Shown: positions 24,838 to 35,714 of the stretch, one piece after another
Numbering within the stretch: the first letter of the stretch is position 1
How the letters are laid out: each line of letters opens with the position of its first letter
Source of the DNA: Cryptomeria japonica
Lineage: Eukaryota; Streptophyta; Pinopsida; Cupressales; Cupressaceae
NCBI RefSeq assembly: GCF_030272615.1
Contig: NC_081405.1
Coordinates: forward strand, 312,832,235-312,896,234
Reading direction: 5' to 3'
DNA: 64,000 nucleotides
Notes under the pieces: generated by a model
The model's database searches: none
Told to the model about the DNA's origin: nothing
Seen by the model: only the letters and a program-made list of their open reading frames with translations
Translations under genes and position numbers: made by a program

Positions 24838-27800
24838 ATGGCACCTAAGATCCAAGATCCCATTGTTGTTGAAAACATCGAAAAGCCCTCGCTAAAATAC
24901 TCTTTAACTCCCAAAATTGCATCTAAACTGGATGACAAAACTGCATTTTCACTCATCCTGGATAAAGTTTTATTAGTCAAGGATGTGAGATTCTTCACTA
25001 AGTGTCGAGTTGAAGAACTAGGTCACGTTGAAATCAAAGACACCTACGATGAATTGTGCACCGATGGGAAATTGGATAGCAAGTATGAGCACATTAAGAT
25101 CAAGGGATTGACTGAAGCCCTAACCTATCCCCATGTATTCAAACCCCAATGGGTTAATTTTGTTCTGAGAAGAGTTCATGATGACTTCATGTGGCTAGAA
25201 GAGAAACCATTTAAGATCACCAAGGAAATCATTCATTTGATCACCGATTACCCTATTTATGATCATGCCCGAGCTCAGAAAATGATATCAAAAAAGGAAT
25301 TGATCAATTTAACCAGAGTAGAATCTGATTACAGAGGACTAAAACTGAACAATGTCACAGATGCAGAGCTAAAGTTTTCTATTAGAGTGATAGGTTATTG
25401 TTTCTTCCAATCAACAAGGGAAAATAGTGTACCCTGTGCAGCAGTCGACTTAGCATACAAAATTGTGAAAAAGGTAATGAAAATTGATCTTTGTGAAGTA
25501 TTGCTTAAAAACCTGTTTGAGAATCTGAACACCATCAGGAAGCCGAAGAAGACCAATTCGGCTAATACACTAAAGTTTGGATCACTGTTAATATGCACAT
25601 TTTTCTATTTTGAAAAATTCTTTCCATCAGTCGGTAAAGTTGTTTGGGAACTACACCAACCAATCACCCATCAGATCAATGACTTCATCAAGAAGCTAGG
25701 TGATAATTTTAATGATATTATGGATGATTATTTCAGCAAGTTTTGGGAAAGGATGCATAACAGGTACGGGATTCTACCCAAGCTAGTGGAGAAATACAAA
25801 GATGACATATGTTTTGAAGTGGACACTAATTACTGTTATGTGAATGTTGTGGAACCAAGAACTCAATATTTGCCACCTATGGGTTACGAGATTGATTTTG
25901 ACATCACACAACAACAAATAAATGCATTTTTGGCATTACCAAGGCATGCTACTAAGCTGAGGTATGGAACACATGAGGAAGTGAAGGAGAAAGTAAATAT
26001 GAGCATTGTAGTACCAAAAGCTACAAGGAAGGCAACAAAGATGATCAAGACATTAACGGAGAAATTTGGAGAAGGTTCTTCCTACACACCTGTCAAGGGC
26101 ACTATAGTCATCATCAAGGAGGAATCTAAAGCCCAAGAGGAAACTATAACACTAAGCACCGAATTGCCTAAGGGAAAAGTTTTGAAAAGAAAGAAACAGG
26201 ATACATCAAAAGCATCACCGACCCCTCCTGCAAAGCGACCTAATAAGAAAACAAAGAGTGTTGCCACACCCAAGGTAACAAAAACTTACAAGAAATATAC
26301 TCAGAGACTCATTTTGGCTAAAGAGTCTAGTGACATTGAATTTGAAGATGCAAGTAAATTTCAGATTGTCAAGAGAAAAAAGGTAAATGTACATAGTGTT
26401 GAAATCTTTTGTGTTAATTTGAAGCAATATGGTGGATTTGGAACATTCAGATATGTTAAATATGAATCCAGATCTGATGATGAAAAGAGACAAATAGAAG
26501 AAGCTATCATCTGCACACTATTGAAATTTCATTTGGCTCCATTGGAATTATCTAAGTCACTTCCAAATGAATTATATTTACATATTGACAATAGGTGGAA
26601 GTATGCAATGGATATGGAGAAACAGATGAGAGAAAGAAGTCTGGTACATCATTTCCCAGACATGTCGGTAGATGAGATCACCGAATATCTGAAAAACTAC
26701 CACACAAAATTCCTAGTCAAGCAAAGAGCTTTAAAATTGATGAATGGACTTTACTTGGATGTAGAGAATGAGACCAAGGAAAAATGGCAAGAAATCTTTA
26801 AAATCAAGAATGATGGTGAGCAAGCTGAAGCTGAAATAGTTCATATCATCAAGCAAGTTCCTGATATCACTGAGCAGGACCCTACTGACACTATATAAGT
26901 TGATGAGGATGTCATGGATATAGAGGCACCGAAACGGGAAATGATAGAAGGGAATGCTTATGCCCAACTTGTATCTAGTGAGTCAGTTTTGGAACAAGTT
27001 CAGCCCTATCCTTTGATCACTCAAACTGTTTCAATCGAGGCCTCTAAGGATACTGAACAAGGGACAAAAGGTCACAAATCTATAGAAGGAGAAACTACTT
27101 CTCAGGCCACCGAGGAACAGACCTCTCAAGCTCCTTCTAGCACTGAAAATGTTACATCTGAGACCCCCAGTACTGAAGCACCGAAGGAGACACCAAAGGA
27201 CACTACAAAGGCTAAAGGAATCAACCAAAGTGTTGCCTCTACCGAGCAACCTACCAAGGGTCAACAAGCCTCACAAGCCATTGTGTTAGTCCAACCGGTG
27301 AAAGGTAAAGAAAAGAAGGTGAAAAAGCATAGTTCCAAATTAGATTTGTCAAAGCCAATAGTGTTGCTGAATGTTGATATATCCAAATTAAAAGGGCAAG
27401 CACTCATTGATTTCGGTGAACTATGCAAAGCCAAAGCTGAACAGGAGAAGCAAATGGCTATTCAAAAGAAAAATAAAGTACTTCAGAAGGTGAAAGCACT
27501 CTTAACCGATATGCTACCTGAAGCTACAGTCACCAAAGATGCAGCCATCCACATTCAATTGGATGAACTCCTAACCAAGATAGAGACATCTGGAGTAGAT
27601 GCATCCGAATATTTGAGCAAGTTAAAAGACAAGGAGCTCACCACTAAAATGATAGAAGAGGTACAAAAAGCTATTACCATTGGCAAAGTTAAACTTGTCA
27701 AATTTATTGCTGAGTTGTCCCCTCAACTCAAGCACGTTCTTTATTTATTTCAGAAACTCTATACATTTTCTCTATTCATTAAGGACATTAAGAATAAAAC

Positions 27801-28193
27801 TGAAGTGATTGATAAAGAGATCACTGATCTCTCTAATAAGTTGACCACTGAGCCACATTCCATTCAGAATTTTTATACCAAGCTTCAACAGCTCATGGCT
27901 CAACAATTGGAACTAAGGAATGAAGAGCACAAGATAAGGATGGACATAATGACACTTCAAACATTATTCCTTCCTCATCTTTCATCCATCCAAGAGCAGC
28001 TCAGTAAAGCTACCTCCCTATCCACTCAGCAAGAGAGAGCACCTTAGATGGCTTAATTTCACTATTAGCTGACATTCAAGCACATAATTCACTTATGGAC
28101 AGTGTTAAGGATGCCCTCTTTGCCACTCTTTCCGATGCAAAGACAAAGTACAAATTCATTTTTGACCAGTTGCCACCACCAAATGGTAACTAA
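24838..28193 (+). pseudogene. ORF2 of element C, about 1,120-residue protein
   Basis: Best preserved member of the family. I choose ATG 24838 ('MAPKIQDPIV'); the open frame extends 12 bases upstream only through a GTG. It is open to a single TAA at 26896-26898, continues in frame to 28047, then needs one frame shift to end '...PPPNGN' at 28193. Residues 112-120 read 'RVHDDFMWL' and 127-130 'ITKE', shared with B and E. A lysine and proline rich basic stretch follows near residue 450, an S/T/E rich linker after the TAA, and coiled coils to the end. No protease, polymerase or integrase motif. Function unknown. Confidence 0.88.
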
Positions 28194-28553
28194 GTCTTGA
28201 TGTTTTTCAAAAAGGGGGAGTGAGTATAGCATCAAAGTATACAAGGGAATGTAGTATACAGGGGGAGTATATACCGAGCAAAATAGAGTGTTCATTCAAA
28301 TGAAGAGTCAATTTTGATAGTGAACATCAAATAGAGCAATGAACCAAGCAGTTATCATAGAACATTGATCATCGAGCATGCAAAATCAAAGTTTTGTACA
28401 ATATAGTGATAAGGGGAGTATATCTGAATATACTATTTCATTGACTAATGTATATACTGTTTGTTTAGTCAAATTTGTAAGTATATAGATTTTTGAGCTA
28501 TGACTTTGAAAGTAGTTTTGTCAAACATCTCAACTAATGTCAAAAGGGGAGAT
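28194..28553 (+). other. 3' untranslated region and polypurine tract of element C
   Basis: The tract 'aaaggggagat' at 28543-28553 abuts the 3' LTR. Similar purine runs occur upstream near 28212, 28259 and 28409. The arm 'ctaatgtca' before the tract pairs with 'tgccattag' in U3 (8 of 9). Confidence 0.85.
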
Positions 28554-29727
28554 TGTTACTACATACTAAGATTGCCATTAGTTTTATATCCAAAGTCATT
28601 CTATATACTCTAGTCGGTTACCTCTACAGAAACATTCAGTCGGTATGCACAGAATAGTCGGTTAAAGAAGAAAGTATTCACAGAGCCTAGTATACACCGA
28701 GCTGTCTACCGAGTATCATTTCATGTTTACCAAGTAACAATAATGATACACCGACTAAAATGTTTTACCAGATTCATTGAACCTAGACACACATGTGGAA
28801 ACGTGTTACAAGATCGAGGAACATAGAACCGTTATTACATTGGAAATTGCACTTAAGGATTATGTATGATTTTGAGGTCATCTAACCAATGAAATATTTT
28901 GTATAGTTATTCATTCGATAAATCATGTTTGTAAGATTGAAGCAATGAATCAGATCACCAACATAAGAAATCTATTTATACAACATGGATTGAGATCAGA
29001 TATATGCACATAGTGATAGAGAGAGAGAGATAGAGGTGTATGAAGCAAGACATGTAAAAGCACTAAGTGTTATGATTGTTACAAAGACACAGAGGTCACT
29101 GAGAAGGATTTTAGAGAATAGTCAAAGAACAGAGTAAATAGAAGGGTTTACCAAGTTATTTTATAGGTTACCGAGGTATGCTATAAGCAAGGTAATCTTA
29201 TTTTGAGCACATAGAATCTGCTATAACACTCCAGATGTAAAGTTGCTGATATTTGTAATGATTTATTGTAATATTTTGAAGTTGTAAGAGAAACCTTTAA
29301 CAAGGTAAAAGACTCTAACAAAGTCTATAAATTGTAAAGCCTTTAACCAGGTGCAGCATTTAGTTTAAGTTTTGTAAAATCCTTTAGCAAGGTAGATCTA
29401 ATGATCTTAATACTCCTAACAGGGTAAGGTATCAGAAATAGATGAACATGTAGCTCTAATCGAGCACTCTATATTATTGCACTAGTGAAGTTGTGGGTGC
29501 CATCCCCACCGTAGTTTTTCTCTCTAACCAAGAGTTTCTGTGTAACCAAAATATATGAGTTATGGAGTGAATCATGTATGATTGTTATTTATTTGTTTTA
29601 GCTTTATGTTATGTTGCAGCAGTTTTTGGGTTATGCATAATAGTAAAGATATTGTTGTTAAAAGGTTTTGAAGTACCAATTCACCCCTCCCCTCTCAGTA
29701 CATTAACTTTCCATATTAGGCCTAACA
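28554..29727 (+). repeat. 3' LTR of element C
   Basis: 1174 bp, same length as the 5' copy, with scattered substitutions. It keeps a GTGGG (29493-29497) and CCCAC (29505-29509) pair. The open frame at 29574-29873 runs from this LTR into gypsy F and is spurious. Confidence 0.93.
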
Positions 29728-30230
29728 TGAGGTTCTTCTGTTGGTGCATGAATCATATTCCCATGGATCTGACATTGTTTGCATGTTCTAGCTATTTGAA
29801 AAGAATCTTGTTCCATAGTTGGCCAATAATAGCCCAGGTGTATGAGTTTTTTCGAAAGGGTAAGACCACTTGAATGAGTTCCACAAATGCCATTATGGAC
29901 TTCATGTAAGGACTTCTCAGATTCTTCTTGTTTGAGACATATTAAAAGAGTACCCTCTAGACCTCGTTTAAACAGGGTATCTACGACAAGAGTAAAATGG
30001 GAGGATTGGTGAATAAAGTTTCTATTTTGATTTTTTGATAAGTCGGGAGGTAAGGTGTTATTTTTTAGGTATGTGTAAGTTTGGCCATAACTGGATGAAT
30101 CATGCCCAACAAGGTGACATATAGTTTGGGAATCAGGACAATTATGATCTAGGTAAAACAACTCTTCCACCAAGAATTCATAACGTTGTTGATTTTCCTG
30201 TGTCTGAAGGAGAGAAGCAAGTGTAGCCAT
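29728..30230 (-). pseudogene. Gypsy F integrase, N-terminal zinc domain
   Basis: Minus-strand frame ending at the element C junction. It begins 'MATLASLLQTQEN', the end of the RNase H-like region, and then holds the HHCC zinc-binding domain: 'EVHNGICGTHSSG', 'GYYWPTMEQD', 'CKQCQIHGN'. The catalytic core continues at 21698 on the other side of element C. Confidence 0.92.
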
Positions 30231-30266
30231 GGTATCTACTACTTTGTTGTCATTCCTTGGAATCTA

Positions 30267-31274
30267 CTAAAAAGTTATTTCTACAAAGTATTTCTTGATA
30301 TCATCAACCATGTTTTCATAAGGCATTAATTTTTTGTCCTTTGTTTGATAGTAATCATTGATTTGATTGATGATGAGTTGAGAGTCTCCAAAGACTTGAA
30401 GTTGTGTAATGTTCCATTCTATAGCCATTTTGATACTTGTTACCAAAGATTCATACTCTATTGTATTGTTGGTGCATGGAAAGCTTAATTTGTATGCTTT
30501 TGGAATTGTATGACCTTGTGGTGTGATGAATAGAATGTCTGCTCCTGATCCATGTTGTGTTCCATTATTGATGCCTACTCCTAGACTAATATTTGGGTGA
30601 TGTATTGTAAGATATGGATCAAACCCTGGAATGTCTGTATATGACCAGGTAGAATTGATTTGCCATCTTTTGAAGGGTTCCAAATATTTTTGCCTTGCTA
30701 GTCTTGATAGAGAAGTTGCTGGATATAGATCAGTTGTGCCAATGATAACTTCCTCTATTGTTTTGATTAGGATAGATGACCTCTTTTGATAGAATTCAGG
30801 TAAGGTATCAAATCTCCCATCTTTTGATGCCTTGAGGAGGATTTGACCATTAGATGCATCCTTTCTTTTTACTTTTTCTCGGTCTAATGTTGCTAATAAA
30901 TGGTTTTCAACATTATAGCTGATATTGTTTTCTTTATTTTCACTTTTGTGACTAGGAGATTTGGCACCCACTTGACTGGAAGATACATTAGCAGAATACC
31001 TGGTGAAAGTTGTTGTGGGTTTTATTTCATTAAGGTATAAGGATATGGCCTAGTCATTCGGTAAGGTATTAATGGTAGTATGTCCTTCATTGTCCCAGTC
31101 CATAGGTTCAGGAGGGATTAAGGATAAAGGATCCACATGTTGAGTTATGTCAAAGATATTAGGGGTCATGATAGAGATGTCAAAGCTTTCAATATGTATT
31201 TCTATGTCTAGAACGATACTCTCATCATAATGACCTCTCACAATTAGCTCCTGATCATCCTCGGTTAAGTCCAT
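30267..31274 (-). pseudogene. Gypsy F pol piece: pre-RT linker fused to RNase H-like domain
   Basis: One frame on the minus strand with a single stop (31052-31050). It reads an acidic linker, then 'LLKASKDGRFDTLPEFYQKR', then directly 'QHGSGADILFITPQG', 'NNTIEYESLVTSIKMAIEW' and 'VFGDSQLIINQ', which are RNase H motifs. The whole reverse transcriptase and first RNase H, several hundred residues in a complete Tat element, is absent, and so is the first catalytic Asp strand of the remaining RNase H. The frame stays open across the join. Confidence 0.85.
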
Positions 31275-31631
31275 GTCAGTCGTATGTGATTTTGATTCAA
31301 GTAGGCTAGTTCCTAACGTTTGCCCTACATACGTGTGAACTATATTGACTCATACATCTACTTCTTCCCTTTCAATTTCAAGTTTCTCTTGTTTTGTTTT
31401 CCACGATAGAAAAAATTCTCCGTTCCCTCGATCTTTTAGTTGCATTTGTTTTTCCATGTTTGACAAAATTGATGTAAATGATTGATCCTTGGATTGTGTG
31501 CTTGAAGATGTTGCCTCTCCATTATGTGATTTTATGACCTCTTGAGATGATTTCAGATTACTACAACACTGTAATGGATTTGAGTCTGCTGATATTGTGA
31601 TTTCTTGCCCATTCTATGGAGATTTTAGGCA

Positions 31632-31985
31632 CTAATGACATGTTGATGTAATAGCTTGTATGTCCTGTATCCAAGGTCTTCCCAAGAGTATGTTGTATGA
31701 TAAGTCAAAGTCTAAAACTTGGCATGTTGTGTCTTTCTGCAAAGGTCCCACTCTAATAGGTAATACCACAATTTCTTTAGAGGAACATTCTTCTTCATCA
31801 TAGGCTTTAATGGTGATCTTTTTCAGGGGATCAATTGCATCTTTTGAATAACCTAGAGCACGGACAAGACTCAAAGATAAAATTTTCAAGCCAACTCCCC
31901 CATCTATTAGGACACATTTAATGAGTATTCTATGAATGATGACATCAATTTACAAGGGAGCATTATGGGGATGTTGCAAGGAATC
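31632..31985 (-). pseudogene. Gypsy F aspartic protease
   Basis: Minus strand shows 'VLIDGG', the active-site block, followed by 'ALGYSKDAI', 'VLPIRVG' and 'DLSYNILLGRPWI', the usual retropepsin end in Tat-group elements. The part 31889-31632 is open; the active site just upstream is read in the same frame across a stop. Role: cutting the Gag-Pol polyprotein. Confidence 0.82.
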
Positions 31986-31989
31986 AATG

Positions 31990-32531
31990 CTTGGATATGA
32001 AGGAGATGAGCTTTGAGTAGGATCCTCTGAAATAGGTTTGATGGCCATTATGGATATCCCTTAGGGAACTTCATCTTTGGATGTATTCTTTGGTGAAGAT
32101 ACTATGGAAGGTTCTTGTAAGTTTTCAAGAGGTGTAGGAATAGATGCCTTTGGAGAGTCAATTTTCATATGGAGGGATGAGCCATTGCTAGACATAGGTG
32201 CATGATTTTGATCTTTCTCAGCCAAAACCTTTAGGGATATCTTTAAGAGTTGCATAAAAGAGCCACCTTTCTTTGGAGATGTATTTGAATCCTTGTGAGT
32301 TTTTGACGTAGTTGGATTTTGATTTTGGACTTGTTTGATTTCTCTGATATGTTGGTTTGTCATGTTTTCTTCTTGTGTTTTTCTTTGGTATGTCATGTTG
32401 ATATGATTTTCAGCTATTGCAAATGTTTCTATTTCTGTTTCAGGGGTTCGATTGTCCAAAATTTGTTTCGATAAGTTATCAAATGTCAATATAAATGTGA
32501 TAGTGTGATATGACACGAAAAGATGGTTCAA
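31990..32531 (-). pseudogene. Gypsy F gag-to-protease linker
   Basis: Frame 32531-32061 is rich in Ser, Asn, Thr and Lys, with no capsid or zinc-knuckle motif visible. From its position it should be the end of gag or the linker to protease. The capsid part of gag is not recognisable upstream, so it may be deleted as well. Confidence 0.5.
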
Positions 32532-34456
32532 GTGTTAAAAAAATTGCAAGTTTTTCGATCTTCTATTTTGTAGTGCAATGATGATGATTTGATAAAAACC
32601 AAGTCCAGTAGGAACAATATATCCTACAATGTGGGACAAGGTTATCTTGACCAAATGTTTCAATTTCATGATAAAGGATGATAGATCTTGATGAGAAACT
32701 ATGTTTTGGGTGATCAGTTTATCAAATAGGTTGATGATGCACTTTGAGATGTTTAGATCTTGAACTTGTTGAGGGTGAGTACTTGAAAATATTGAGGTGT
32801 TTATCTTCTATAGTCTAATTTGATAGATGATAACTTGACCAAGCAAACCAAGAAGCCAATCCAAGCATAAAATGACAAATAACAGGTGCTTATGATCACT
32901 GCAAATTGACCGAGCGAATATGATAGATCTGAAAAAGATGTGCAAGAAGATAGTTGTTGACCAATGGAGACAGAAGTTTGTACGAAAGACTACATAGGCC
33001 CAAATGACAATTTATACAGCTCATACGGCAAACCAGAAATCTCTCACGATAGAAAATCCTCTACTAAGATGACTCATATGACACTTCTCACTCGATCAAA
33101 CGATGAAACATAATATAAAATTTTCTAATACACAGGCTCATACGACAATTCCCACCAGACCATACGACAAAGTAGATACCTCATACGAAAAAATAACAAA
33201 CTCATATGACAGAGGACATAACAGAGATAAAAATATTTGTTTGGCAGAATTTTGATTAGTGAAGTTTGATTTTTTGCTTATGTTTTCTAGTTTTGAATGT
33301 CTGATTTTCTATTTAAGGGATGAATACACAACAAACACATGATATGACCTAAGGAAGTTGGCTAAGAGAAAAAACCTTTGCTTGCAAGCTTAGGTACACA
33401 CCTAATAGCTAATTAGAATATGACCGTTGAGTCTCACACAATAAATTCTCAATGCTGTATTATCCGACTCCAAATGCTAATGGGGGTATGATATGGCAAG
33501 TGTCTTGGGAGAGTTACTATCTCTCTTGCACAAAGATTATCACCCTTTCAGAGGTGAATCGGTTAGCTTATAATTTAACTAGAACTAGTAAGGGATTTGT
33601 TCGGCGCGTCGGGGTATAATACTCAATTAAGAGGTCTCCCAGCCTTGAAAACCAAGGTTTGATATACCCGAAGGTACAAAGGAGAGCTATTCCCGAGCAC
33701 TGTAGTTGACTTGATTTTCATAAAATCACATTTATTTTATAGTGGGTTAGATTACTTGGTGTTAGCCATTCCCACTTAGGTCATTCCCCTCTCATCGCCC
33801 TTAATGGCTAAGAGTTATTAGCTCCTTGGGAGGGCATGCCTACTAAAGAAATGCACTAATGAAAGAAAAGGATGAGTCTAGCTTTTTGATCACCTAAGAA
33901 AGGTGAGAGCATACTTTCCTATCATCAAAACACAAAAAACATGATTGTTCATTTTCATTAGCAAAATCAAGTGTGCCTAGAAAAATTAAAGAAGACATAG
34001 AGTTTAGTTGAGTCCTCCTAGGCAACCTGCAAAATAGATGCATTAGTAGTCATGATGTGTTTTGTTGAAACCAATCTTTGACAAGCGTTATCTTCAAAAA
34101 TCATCCTACAAAAACTAGTTAGGCTGCCGAAAAACTCACAAACAAACCAGGGTTAGCATTAGTAATAACCAAATTGAAGCATGAAACCCTTAAAATGCAA
34201 ATTACTTTAAAAACACATAAACATAATTTCGTATGACATAATTTACGTAACCATATGAGTACCTTTCCAGGACCATACAAGTGAAGAAAAGAGCTCATTG
34301 ACACTTTATAAGCTCATACAAATCAAGATGGATTATCATTTCAGTGCACAAAGGAGCTCATATGAGACCGGAAAGGAGCTTGTACGAAATTCTGATTCCA
34401 GCCCGGTCAAAAATGAAGATTTGATGATTCTTGAGAGGCCAAAAATTAGATTTCCG
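32532..34456 (-). other. Long leader of gypsy F with dispersed short repeats
   Basis: About 1.9 kb without coding frames between primer site and gag remnant. Copies of 'ctcatacgac' and close variants are scattered at about 33015-33210 and 34225-34395 (see findings). The middle contains no other structure I can name. Confidence 0.6.
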
Positions 34457-34474
34457 GCCCCATGGTGGGTACCA
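34457..34474 (-). other. Primer binding site of gypsy F
   Basis: Minus strand TGGTACCCACCATGGGGC, three bases inside the 5' LTR. This resembles the TGGCGCCCACCGTGGGGC type of Tat-group gypsy elements, with CpG sites changed to A or T. Confidence 0.8.
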
Positions 34475-34477
34475 AAA

Positions 34478-35539
34478 TGTCATGCTTGTGAAGTGTGATA
34501 CCTATAATTGCAACATAAATACTCAATAGATCATTACAAGCATGGTTAGAAAATTTAAAACAAAGAAAGATAAAACCATGACAAGGTGATCTATCATCTC
34601 CTAAGAGATGCGAGTGTGGATTTGCTCTCAAGTCTGGATAAGCAAATTCTAGTAACTTGACTATACCTAGATGGAGGATTTGAAATGATAATGATGCAAT
34701 TAAGCTAGAAAAGATAATGATTAAGCTACATGATTCAACAATTATGCTAGAAAGTGATCAAATCAAGCTAGATCTAAGATGCAATTGCCTATAATAACAA
34801 TGCTCAAATGATATGCTAAGAGATATCATGCCTATAGTAAGAATGCTTAAAATGAAAAATGAGATGGGATGATTATTGCTCCAAAATGGGGGATATTTAT
34901 AGGATTTCCAAGGCCAGGGTTGAGGTGGCAAGAATCAACGATCAAGATTGAGTCTGAAGATATCAATGGTGAAATTGAAGGAGGTTGGAAAAGAGGTTGT
35001 AGGAAAGGGGACATTTTTCATCTCTGTGGTGACAAGTGTCAAGGGGTTTCCAAGAGAGGGGACATGTGGCCCAAGAATGCCATGTGTCTCAAGGAGAGAG
35101 TATCCACACCACAGGAGGTTAGGATGTGCAAGCTAAGATAGGTTCAATTAAAACCAGGGTTAGATGGAATGGGTTAGGTTTAGAGGTGGTTAGGTTAGGT
35201 GGTTAGAAGTTAGGAGGCATGTGGGTAATTTGAATTTAAAAATTCAAATAATAGGAAAAGACTAATTAACTTTCAACAACTCATAAATTGTTTTGTTTTA
35301 ATTAATTAGAAGATTAGAAGAAATTAATTTAAATGGGGAGGGATTAATTAATTTGAATTAATTAATCAAAGGGGACTATTGAGGTGAACCTATTAAATAA
35401 ATCCTTAGATTTATTAATAAGTAGATGAGTGGAAGAATTTAATCAAATTTCTAATGAGCTCAATTAAATTGGGGAGGGGGATTAATTAAATAATTGCTTA
35501 TTTAATTAACTATCTTCAAACCATTTTTAAGTGTATACA
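34478..35539 (-). repeat. 5' LTR of gypsy F
   Basis: 1062 bp partner of 17996-19069, with a few small indels. It ends '...gtgtataca' on the plus strand and is followed by ataaa, the probable duplicated target. Confidence 0.9.
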
Positions 35540-35714
35540 ATAAATATGATGACAACTCATCCATAAGCTGATCAAGACTCCATCGTGGAAGAGGAAGCTG
35601 CTGACTTGTCCTATTTTGCCACAGTAGCACACACAGTTTGCCATTCCAGATGTGCAGCTAACAAATTTAGGATAACCTGATAGTGCGGGAGTCCAATGTA
35701 TAGAATGCACTACT

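Larger units (their letters stand above)
21699..29727 (+). mobile_element. Non-autonomous LTR element C
   Basis: 8,029 bp with two LTRs of exactly 1174 bp (21699-22872, 28554-29727), primer site TGGTATCAGCGC, polypurine tract, and flanks tgaag (21694-21698) and tgagg (29728-29732) fitting a 5 bp duplication with one change. It sits inside the integrase gene of gypsy F. Between the LTRs are only ORF1 and ORF2; protease, integrase and reverse transcriptase are absent. The LTRs differ by several percent by eye, so the insertion is not recent. Confidence 0.93.
17996..35539 (-). mobile_element. Ty3/gypsy element F (Tat-like), internally deleted
   Basis: LTRs at 17996-19069 and 34478-35539 match over their length; flanks gtaaa (17991-17995) and ataaa (35540-35544) fit a 5 bp duplication with one change. 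About 9.5 kb remain after removing element C. Minus-strand order is primer site, long leader, gag-like linker, protease, RNase H-like domain, integrase, A-rich tract, polypurine tract. The primer site (TGGTACCCACCATGGGGC) and the domain style point to the Tat group. The reverse transcriptase is missing, so the copy is non-autonomous. Confidence 0.88.

Noticed and set aside
29574-29873. Plus-strand frame of 99 codons at the end of element C
   Set aside because: It starts in the 3' LTR and crosses the insertion junction into antisense integrase of F.
17996-35539. Gypsy F read as two separate solo elements
   Set aside because: The integrase reads on from 29728 to 21698 across element C, and the LTRs share orientation and probable target duplication.
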